From Novakomyces olei (Eukaryota > Ascomycota > Novakomycetes > Novakomycetales > Novakomycetaceae): a DNA stretch of 64,000 bases. The notes beneath the pieces are model-generated. The model had not been told where the DNA came from. It did no database searches and saw nothing but the letters and a program-made list of their open reading frames with translations. The DNA lies in assembly GCA_016906335.1 (NCBI GenBank), contig JADEYG010000015.1, positions 1,190,501-1,254,500 on the forward strand, given 5' to 3'. The number at the start of each line of letters is the position of its first letter. Within the stretch, counting starts at the first letter, position 1. A program made the translations under genes and the position numbers. Below are positions 56,621 to 64,000 of the stretch, piece after piece.

Positions 56621-57322
56621 AGTTTGAAACTATATACATATATTTATTAATGCTTAATGCTCTGGTCGTGTAACAGTCAGTCGTGGAAGCTTACTAGAAA
56701 ATGAATGTTGTGAATAATGGAACTGTAATCGATGCAGAATTGTAGATCTCGGCTGCTGGAGTAAGTGCCTAGCCTTTCTGGTGTCGTTTACGTTTATTTT
56801 TATTTTATTTTTTATTTTATATTTTTATTTATATTTTTATTTTTTAATCATTTTTAATTCCAATTTAGGTTTTAGTGTTTCTTTATTATGTATTTAGTCA
56901 TTAATTATTCCTTTGCCTTCGAACAATTGTGTACCTCTATCCTTTTTGCCTCTTTCTGGACAATGCGATAGACCCGAGGTAAACCTGTTGTACAATACTG
57001 TTGTTCATTACAAGTTCAATTGCATCAATCAGTCTGCTGTTGACTAGTAATCATGGAAATACAATTTTGGAAGGCCCAGTAAATAACAATCATACAGGGG
57101 ACAACGAGGTATAGGAATAATTAGTATTAATCAGTATGAACATAAAGCGCTTAAACAGGCATACAGAGCACACGAAAATTCAACTCGAGTCGGCTTGGAA
57201 ATAGACAGTATCCATCTGGAAACAGTCTCAAAAATAATACAAAATCGTTATCCAGAAAATAAACAAAAAAGAAAGACCAAGCAGACTAAACTACACGCAC
57301 ACTAAGAGACGAGAGCGAGTGC
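56621..57322. other. Convergent spacer
   Basis: AT-rich, with TTTTTATTTTA words at about 56791-56850. No gene or RNA is recognised. Confidence 0.5.
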
Positions 57323-58773
57323 TTAAAAGTTTCCATTGGGCACAGAGCAACATATGGCTGCGAGTATACCCGCGGAAATAGCGGCAATCAATATACCCTG
57401 AAAGAAAATACGGTCTTGCAACTGCCGCAGTGCCGGTTCCTGAACCCAAACTTCCTTGTCCAGTATCTTTCGGAGCAGATTCCTCTTTTTGTACTTTGGG
57501 ATCCATTCGACTGATGTAGGAGCGGCCGAGAAGATCGGTGGATTCCCAACACCGCCATTAGAGCTCAGTGAATGTGACTTCTCTTCGTCATCAGTGGCTC
57601 CCGAGACGGACGAGGCTCCAGAGCCATGAACGGGGAAAATCTCCCACGGTTTCAGCTGTCGATGGTGCAGTCCGTGCAGGACAACGCACATACCTTTGGT
57701 GGCGGCATAGAGGGTAGCGACACCGAGGAAAAAGAAAACAATTCCAAAAGTACGAAAGCCCCTAGCAGCGAAAAGGATTGTGATTATTTCAGCGGCAATT
57801 GAGGCCAGCATGAGACCGACACCGAGCAACTGAGCAAAAATCTGTCGCGAACGGTTCCCGTTCGCCACAGCATAACGAACGAAATTTGGATGAGTCACCA
57901 TTTTCAGGGTATAATAAACGTCATCTGCAACGGGCTGCAAAGCTGAAGGATGAGTGGTCTGATGAACATCGGCCAGTACCTGTTGTCTACGAGCGGCAGA
58001 AATATTTAGCTCGTAATCGCTAGTCGAAGAAAAGTACATATCAACAGCCGCGGCAAATTCACGCCGGAAGGGCTGGATAGAGGGTGCCAGCCCATACTGG
58101 CCCTGGGCAGCAGCATCGAGGGGGGCCACGTCCAGGGTAGAGCTCACGGGCTGCCTGGCAGGAGCGCCAGTGTGGCCGGTAAGGTTAGGGATTCGAGGTG
58201 GAGTAGTATCTGAACTGCGAGAGGCAGTAGAATTGTCTGCACTGCCATGCACAGGTTTAGAGAGCTCTTGCTCGCTTTCCGGAAGAGCTGCAAACCGTTT
58301 GGAATAGTCGCAAAACCAGAGGTAAAATTGAAGGTTCTCTGAAGAGTGTTCGACGTAGCGACAATAGTCCTGAAGTTAGTTTGCATACTCCAATCGAAAC
58401 CAAATTCAATCAAAGCCAAATTCGATTAAAACCCACTTCGATCAAAACCCCAGACGAGGGAAAAAAAAAAAGCCCGAAAAATTAAAAAAAAAAAAAACAA
58501 TAAAATATCATAAATTCATTTAAATTAAAGGCAATGCCAACAAGTGCGTATAGACCCCTATAAACGTACCATGAAATCGCGTTCCGTTGCCGGGGGACAG
58601 GTACTGCACTCCAAAACACGCTCAAGACTGAGCTCACGCGGCACACCGCGCACCGTTGTTTTGCGGGCCTGGGCCAAATCTTCCGCTGTGGCCACAGGTA
58701 TAGTCCCATCCTGAGTGGCGACAGGCCGGAAAGAGGGTCTAATGTACCAGAATTTAGAGAAAGTGTCCCACAT
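57323..58773 (-). CDS. RGS-domain protein with C-terminal membrane segments
   Basis: Probable regulator of heterotrimeric G-protein signalling or polarity (fungal RgsB/Rax1-like class). Two exons, 58773..58570 and 58369..57323, give 416 residues. The RGS domain starts LSLERVLECSTCPPATERDF and continues across the 200-nt intron into YVEHSSENLQFYLWFCDYSK. The family segment THPSALQPVADDVYYTL and LKMVTHPNFVRYAVANGNRS follows. Two hydrophobic helices come next (about residues 268-310, ending in WKGLC-like TKGMCVVLHGLHHRQLKPWE), and one more at the C-terminus. The start is uncertain: the frame stays open without ATG for 50 codons upstream, so a 5' exon may be missing. Confidence 0.82.
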
Positions 58774-60099
58774 CTTGGCCTGCTTAGTGGGCAAACGTGG
58801 CTTGACAATCTGAATGCTCAAAGAGACTTTTGGACGGCTCAATGGCAAAAGGCGCTTGCAAAATGTCGTAGACCGGTAACGGGCAACAAAAGAACAGTAG
58901 AGCAAATCGAGTACGAGTTGCAATGTTAATCACAGCGTTTTGTTATGCTTTTCCACGCTTCGCCACTGCCAAATGTTAGCCAAATACTATAGAACACGAT
59001 CGGAAATTAAAAAGAAACGAGGAAGGCGACTTGGATAGTTACAGCGGGCCTGGTGGTACCTGAACGACGGACAAAGAGGCGATCGTAGAAATAGGCTGTG
59101 AAATTGTTTCCAAGAGCCTATGGATTCCGCTTTACTGGCTCCTTTGAACAGTGCTCTGAGGGTACTGGAAAGTTCCCTTGTCCCACGAACGCTTTTGGAG
59201 GCACAAAAAAAAGGAGTGCTCTTTTTGTCCCGCTTAAAAGATTACTCGTGTGCGCGGCGAATGAATTATGAATATGGCAAAATTAATTAGGCGGAATGAA
59301 ATTGGTATATGGACACCTTTGTAATGCCGTTATAATATGTAGTGTTCCTGGTAGAATATTCGGCAATATTAAAGGTGCAGTGACAAATTTATAACGACGA
59401 TTAATTATCCAATAAGAACAAGTTGAGCAGACGAGGGAAAATAATATGAATCAATGGCAAAAGCGAACAGGACAACCGAGTGCGAATACAGCACCGTTCA
59501 TATTGTATGACGACCAAAGTGGATGGCACTTATGCAGCCATACTGATTTTTGCTCTGTTTTTTCTTTTGCCTGGCTTTTTCTTGCTCATTTGTGTCTTTG
59601 CGCTCTGCTGCTTGATATATACCAGTATACTTATCAGACCTGGTTTTACTTGTAACGTCACAGTATACATATCTTTGCCGCACGTTAGCGCATGTTATCT
59701 TTGAGACTGAGCAATCAATCCTATTGGCAAATTCCCTTATTATTGTTCCGGAAAGGTGCGCACAATGTCAATCATATCCACCATGTGGCCTCAAACAGGC
59801 TTCATAACGGAAAATACTTTTCCTGCACACAGAAAATCAAACGGATACACTGCATATCCCATGCACTGTTCCTTGGGCGCTTATTCGGCGAGGCTATGCC
59901 GCTCCCATGGCAGGGTTCTCGTAATATGCCAACGTTTACAATGTCAATGTGTCAATTCAGTTCAAGAAAGTAGAGTGTCGTAAATAGATGTCGACGTTTG
60001 CAGTAAAACCAAAATTAATGTCTTAATTTACTTCTGGTCGATGGCTCTTTAACTACTAAAGTAAAAGCGTTTATATATACCTAATTTTGATATTTATTC
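58774..60099. other. Intergenic, no gene recognised
   Basis: About 1.3 kb upstream of the RGS gene and of the 5S gene. A 65-residue hydrophobic ATG frame at 59507-59704 (AAILIFALFFLLPGFFLL) is noted but not called. The first part should hold the RGS gene promoter. Confidence 0.45.
60071..60080 (+). promoter_or_regulatory. TATA-like element upstream of the 5S gene
   Basis: TTATATATAC lies 20-29 bp upstream of the 5S 5' end. In S. pombe many Pol III genes carry a TATA element at this distance, so this is a probable TFIIIB site. Confidence 0.6.
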
Positions 60100-60217
60100 A
60101 CTTGTGGCCATACCATCCTGAATACGCCGGTTCCCGTCCGATCACCGAAGCTAAGCAGGATAGGGCAGGGTCAGTACTACGGTGGGGGACCACGTGGGAA
60201 TACCCTGTGCTACAAGT
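60100..60217 (+). rRNA. 5S ribosomal RNA gene
   Basis: The sequence contains the universal 5S core GTTCCCGTCCGATCACCGAA, GCTAAGC, GGTCAGTACTACGGTGGGGG and GTGGGAATACCC. The ends pair to form helix I (ACTTGTGG with CTACAAGT). Length is about 118 nt. Internal Pol III control elements (box A about GCTAAGCAGG, box C about GTACTACGGTGGG) are in place, and a T-rich terminator begins at 60220. The gene stands alone between protein genes, so 5S is dispersed and not tied to an rDNA array here. Confidence 0.97.
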
Positions 60218-60218
60218 T

Positions 60219-60234
60219 GATTTATTTTTTTTCC
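60219..60234 (+). terminator. Pol III T-run terminator of the 5S gene
   Basis: TTTATTTTTTTT directly follows the 5S 3' end, a standard RNA polymerase III stop. Confidence 0.8.
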
Positions 60235-61567
60235 AATATATCATCGATGTCGCGATATACGATGATGTTTCTTCTTTTTTTGTTCGTTTCACATTTAAAT
60301 GCGGTACTTCCAGATAACGTATTCGCGAGATTTAGCCAGAAACGCCCACGAGGGCTGAACTTCTTATTAGAACTGGAGACAATGTATATAATTCTGCCCG
60401 CGTGATTCGAAATTAGAATGCTAAATATTTTGGAGTTTGGAGGCTTCAGCTGACGGTAAATTTCTATTTAAAGAATTACGCGCCTTGATCGCCAACAAAG
60501 ACGCATGCTTTATTTGCCTTATTATATACGGCAACTCATCATTTGCCGTAATTGGGAGTATATGGCTTTTCGCCGAGTCAATTAAGCCTAGTTTTGACTC
60601 GGCTTACGGCTAGAAGATATTAAAAATTTCATTTTGCTATTTATGAAATATGTCATTGAGACGCCAATCGTCTCTGTGCAAAGAATGGGGTTCCCACCAA
60701 AGTGTGTGAATGCTGAGATACCCTATTTCCCACAATTGGCATACATGACGCCTTTTTCATACCTTCCCTCCCCTGATATATTAAAAATAGAATACTACGA
60801 CTATCACAATCAAGTAATGGTATAGTCTTCTATCGTAATGCCCGGTTCGTTAAAGCCTGAGCGGCAATTGAATAGCTGGGAGTAAAGCAACCGAAAGAAA
60901 ACATCATTTCCAGTAGAATTTTTTTCTCCAAGTTTTATAATTTCAGTGCAGCCTGCTCTTTGAGCCATGCTGCTAATTAATTATTTTTGTCATTCATTGA
61001 TCTGCTTTGTATCTCTTTTGTGTTTGTTTTTTTTCCTATTCTTTTTGTTCTAATTTATCTCCCTTTTTCCTCGATCCCCCCCTTTTGGTCAACTCTTATC
61101 CATAACCCCTCCTCTTGCTTTTTTTCGTCTGTTTAATTGTATTGTAAATTTTATAGCGATCTTCGCAGTATTTCTCCAGGAAAAAGGCAAGCGAGCTACG
61201 GGACGGAAAAGCCACGCGAGCAACCGTTGTGATTCTATTGCACAATATCATTCAATTGACGTATTTCAAAGGTATCAAACAATTTACGGTCTCTTTAGCT
61301 TCTTTTTACGCATTATTTTTTACTGAAACAGAACGGATTCGAAGGCGTATCACATTGACCGCTCGTTCAGTCTTAACGCACCTGTATCCTTTAGCTTTGC
61401 GATTGAAAAGGATCACCGCGCTATAAAATTAAGCGATCCGAGAGGTTTCGAAACTGTTACTATAGCGGCGCCGCCGTGGCAGCGGTTTTCACGCTGCCGT
61501 GGCTGCGTAAAATTATCTCGCGCGCCTCGAGGATTTCCCCTTTTTTCGTACCTTTCAAGGCCGCAAA
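60235..61567. other. Intergenic upstream of the S9 peptidase
   Basis: AT-rich, with T/C-rich tracts at about 61020-61130 on the plus strand and a GC-rich palindromic patch (GCGGCGCCGCCG) just before the S9 start. No gene is recognised. Confidence 0.5.
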
Positions 61568-63817
61568 ATGTCTACCAAGGGCATTGTACCAGGCAATTGG
61601 CCTTCACCTATCTCTATCGATCTCTTGGTTGCTTCTTCTGTAGAATTCTCACAACTGCGAGTCTGCCGGAGAAGAAACGTTGACTCGGCAAATCTGTTAC
61701 CACCTCTAATTTTCCATGCAGAATCGCGGCCGAGTGATAAGGGCCGAGTTTCTCTAATACAAACAACAAGTTTACCGACGACTCATGGGTTCAGTACATT
61801 TCGCAGTGTTCTTCCACCGCAGTTTCATATGCTTACTCGAGTACACGAATTTGGAGGTGCAGCTTACGCTATTGCGGGGGACGGCAGTTTTTGTATTTTT
61901 TCTAGCTTTGAAGACGGCAAAGTTTACCGTTACGAAATTCAATCGGAGAGAGACACCAACAATCGAACTAGTAATACTAATACTGGGAACACTAGTGCCG
62001 CCGATCCCAATATCACGCTTGTTTCGCCAGACAATTCAAATTTACGGTTCGCCGATTTCGATATTCACCCTTCCGGCAATGTTGCACTCGCAGTATGTGA
62101 AGATCATACCCGGGATACACCAAGTACCGTACTGAATCGTATTGTATTACTACATTTGAATGAATCTAGAGGCAGTTCACCCCGGATAACGGTAGTGGCA
62201 GAGGGCAATGATTTTTACAGTTTTCCGCGTTGGAATTGCTCTGGAGACAAATTTGCCTTTGTCTCCTGGAATCATCCAAATATGCCATGGACAGATTCTC
62301 GGTTGTACATTGCGGACACTGATGGCTCTGGGACACGGATTTCTCGTGTGTATAAAGTCGATACCGGCCGTGAAATGGATTTTAACCTTTTGAATCTAAA
62401 TAAAAATAAAAGCTTGTATAAGAATTCTAGTTTAAATGAAGACAGCAATACAAGCAAGCATGCACACAGCGTAAGTCAGCCGGTATGGCACCCGAAGCTT
62501 TCAGAACGCATCTATTTCTGCTGTGATGCTACAGGGTACCACAACCTTTACTCTTACAACGCCGGTAAGTTGGCTAATACGGAGCCTCCGCAGCTTTTGT
62601 TTGATGAGCCGCTCGCTGCAACTTTTGCCCCCGCTGATTTCTCTCTGGGCAATCAAAACTACGCTATAAATAGGGAGGGAACGCTCATGGTAGCTGCCTA
62701 TAAATCTGCCAATGGCTCGCAGTTGCTGGCAAAGATTGATCTGGCTGTGGAGGAAGGTAAAGATTATGCTGCAGCTGCCTCAGATTCCCGACGTCGACAA
62801 AACCTGAGCATGCCGTTCTTCCATATCTATGAGATTGGTGGTATTGTAACTTCTCGGGATCATACGGAAAGGCAGCTAGTCGTTGTATCTGCTGCCTCAT
62901 CGTACTCGGGAAAATCCGGGATCTGGACGTATGATTTAGCTACTGGAGCAGTCGATCTACTGCGTGCTCAATCAGCCGGTACTCTAAATGCTGCTTACTT
63001 GCCTGTGCCTGAATCTCTTCAAGTTTCCGCTTCCGATGCTTCTGCTTCCGGGCAAGAGCAATTGGCCTACGGCTGGTTTTATTCACCAGCAAACCCTGAA
63101 TTCACGCTCGACACTGGGGAACTACCCCCACTTTTGGTCGATGTTCATGGCGGGCCTACTGCCTCTGCGCCTCCTACTCAGTCACTCAATACTGCCTTTT
63201 GGACGAGTCGAGGGTGGGCCGTTCTGGCCCCGAATTATGCCGGCAGTGATGGGTATGGGCGCGCTTATATGCAGAGACTCAATGGTGCCTGGGGCGAAAC
63301 TGACGTGGACGATATTTCTCGGCTCGTACAGCATCTAATCCACACTGGTAGAGTAGACGGGGCCCGTGTGTGTATTCGCGGAGGATCGGCGGGTGGGTAC
63401 TCTGTGCTAAGGTCGCTCACCCACCCGAATAAAGCTGTACGTGGGATGGTGGCGGCCGGTTGCAGCCTTTATGGTATTTCAGATTTAAGTGTTTTGGCTC
63501 GTGACACGCACAAATTTCAATCGCAGTACATGTATGCCCTGCTGGGCGGGCGACCGGAAGAGTGCCCCGACGTTTATCGAGACAGGTCTCCTCTCACTCA
63601 CGCTGCCAGAATTAATGTACCTCTACTACTGCTGCAGGGCGAACTGGACCCAATTGTCCCCCGACAGCAAAGTGAGGCTATTAGAGCTGCTGTTCCCAAA
63701 CATGTGCCGACTGCGCTGCACGTTTTTCCTGGCGAGGGTCATGGGTTTGTACAGGCCGAGCATGTTAAACAGGCGTACGAGGCAGAGTTGGCTTTTTATT
63801 TGGAGCACGTGTTATGA
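61568..63817 (+). CDS. Prolyl-oligopeptidase family S9 serine peptidase
   Basis: Predicted acylaminoacyl- or dipeptidyl-peptidase-like enzyme, 749 residues in one exon. The N-terminal half is a beta-propeller (VHEFGGAAYAIAGDG, FPRWNCSGDKFAFVSW with the family's W-N-H-P-N-M-P-W). The C-terminal alpha/beta hydrolase has DVHGGPTA, NYAGSDGYGRAY and the nucleophile elbow RGGSAGGYSVL, with Ser607, Asp694 in LQGELDPIVP and His725 in GEGHGF as the triad. No signal peptide or membrane segment is visible, so it is probably cytosolic, resembling bacterial-type S9C peptidases found in fungi. The start follows a GC-rich leader. Confidence 0.9.
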   Translation: MSTKGIVPGNWPSPISIDLLVASSVEFSQLRVCRRRNVDSANLLPPLIFHAESRPSDKGRVSLIQTTSLPTTHGFSTFRSVLPPQFHMLTRVHEFGGAAYAIAGDGSFCIFSSFEDGKVYRYEIQSERDTNNRTSNTNTGNTSAADPNITLVSPDNSNLRFADFDIHPSGNVALAVCEDHTRDTPSTVLNRIVLLHLNESRGSSPRITVVAEGNDFYSFPRWNCSGDKFAFVSWNHPNMPWTDSRLYIADTDGSGTRISRVYKVDTGREMDFNLLNLNKNKSLYKNSSLNEDSNTSKHAHSVSQPVWHPKLSERIYFCCDATGYHNLYSYNAGKLANTEPPQLLFDEPLAATFAPADFSLGNQNYAINREGTLMVAAYKSANGSQLLAKIDLAVEEGKDYAAAASDSRRRQNLSMPFFHIYEIGGIVTSRDHTERQLVVVSAASSYSGKSGIWTYDLATGAVDLLRAQSAGTLNAAYLPVPESLQVSASDASASGQEQLAYGWFYSPANPEFTLDTGELPPLLVDVHGGPTASAPPTQSLNTAFWTSRGWAVLAPNYAGSDGYGRAYMQRLNGAWGETDVDDISRLVQHLIHTGRVDGARVCIRGGSAGGYSVLRSLTHPNKAVRGMVAAGCSLYGISDLSVLARDTHKFQSQYMYALLGGRPEECPDVYRDRSPLTHAARINVPLLLLQGELDPIVPRQQSEAIRAAVPKHVPTALHVFPGEGHGFVQAEHVKQAYEAELAFYLEHVL

Positions 63818-64000
63818 GACATACTGAATAAAATTGAAAAAACTATAGGTACGAACATGGAAAGAAAGGAGAAAAGAGGGGAGAGAAGAAAGGAGAGAAG
63901 AAAGGAGAGAAGAAAGGAGAGAAACGAACGGTTCTTTAGAGATGGGTTGCCTATTATCATGATTATGTGTTTATTATTATTTTTTGATTTTTGTTGATTC
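63818..64000. other. 3' flank with purine-rich repeat
   Basis: Downstream of the S9 gene. Repeats of GGAGAGAAGAAA run from about 63859 to 63924, then AT-rich DNA continues to the window end. Confidence 0.6.

Noticed and set aside
59507-59704. 65-residue hydrophobic frame
   Set aside because: The hydrophobicity follows from a T-rich tract. A second overlapping frame is equally long and no family fits.
1-64000. Transposons, viral or LTR fossils and CRISPR arrays
   Set aside because: No reverse transcriptase, integrase, capsid or transposase motif, no long terminal repeats and no regularly spaced direct repeats with unique spacers were seen.

Overview
The window reads as fungal nuclear DNA, most likely an intron-rich ascomycete such as a Taphrinomycotina or early-branching Saccharomycotina lineage; the lineage is inferred. 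The case rests on the gene set: CYK3, HUA1, PFA4, SEC31, a calcineurin A subunit with its RCAN regulator, a CAF-1 large subunit with a PIP box, an RGS protein with membrane segments, and a lone dispersed 5S rRNA gene. Conserved leucines of calcineurin are written with CTG codons, so CTG is read as Leu. Genes are compact and intergenic DNA is AT-rich. I placed about 45 introns by joining reading frames with GT-AG borders, usually with a CTAAC, CTAAT or CTGAC branch site just before the acceptor. Lengths run from 35 to about 250 nt, and many introns fall within the first 20 codons.

Layout. 1-9.4 kb: long-chain acyl-CoA synthetase (5' end cut by the window edge), a possible small membrane gene, a Nudix hydrolase, calcipressin, a nucleoside hydrolase and a small FAR1-like zinc-finger protein. 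9.7-25.3 kb: a TBL1/Sif2-type LisH-WD40 protein, SEC31, a MICOS Mic26/27-type subunit, actin-interacting protein 1 and CYK3. 25.3-27.7 kb: the longest stretch without a recognisable gene. 27.7-42.2 kb: an orphan protein, PFA4 palmitoyltransferase, a CASTOR-like ACT protein, calcineurin A, another orphan, the CAF-1 large subunit, TAF6 and SDH3. 42.5-50 kb: PP1 inhibitor-2, an I78-type inhibitor-like microprotein, an unresolved gene, HUA1, AdoMet decarboxylase and TRM61. 50-64 kb: an M16C metalloprotease, a RIB2-like deaminase, an acyl-protein-thioesterase-like protein with its nucleophile replaced, an RGS membrane protein, 5S rRNA and an S9 peptidase.

There is no operon logic. Some genes share pathways: calcineurin A and calcipressin lie about 26 kb apart; AIP1, CYK3, HUA1 and the RGS protein relate to cortical actin, cytokinesis or polarity; Mic26/27 and SDH3 are mitochondrial; TAF6, the CAF-1 subunit and the Sif2-like protein are chromatin or transcription factors.

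I saw no transposons, viral fossils, tRNAs or CRISPR arrays. The least conventional signals are telomere-like TTAGGG motifs arranged as inverted repeats in several intergenic regions (one inside a perfect 18-bp hairpin), a gene whose first coding exon appears to be only the start codon, exact 35-nt introns, a GC-AG intron, and small genes recovered only after splicing.
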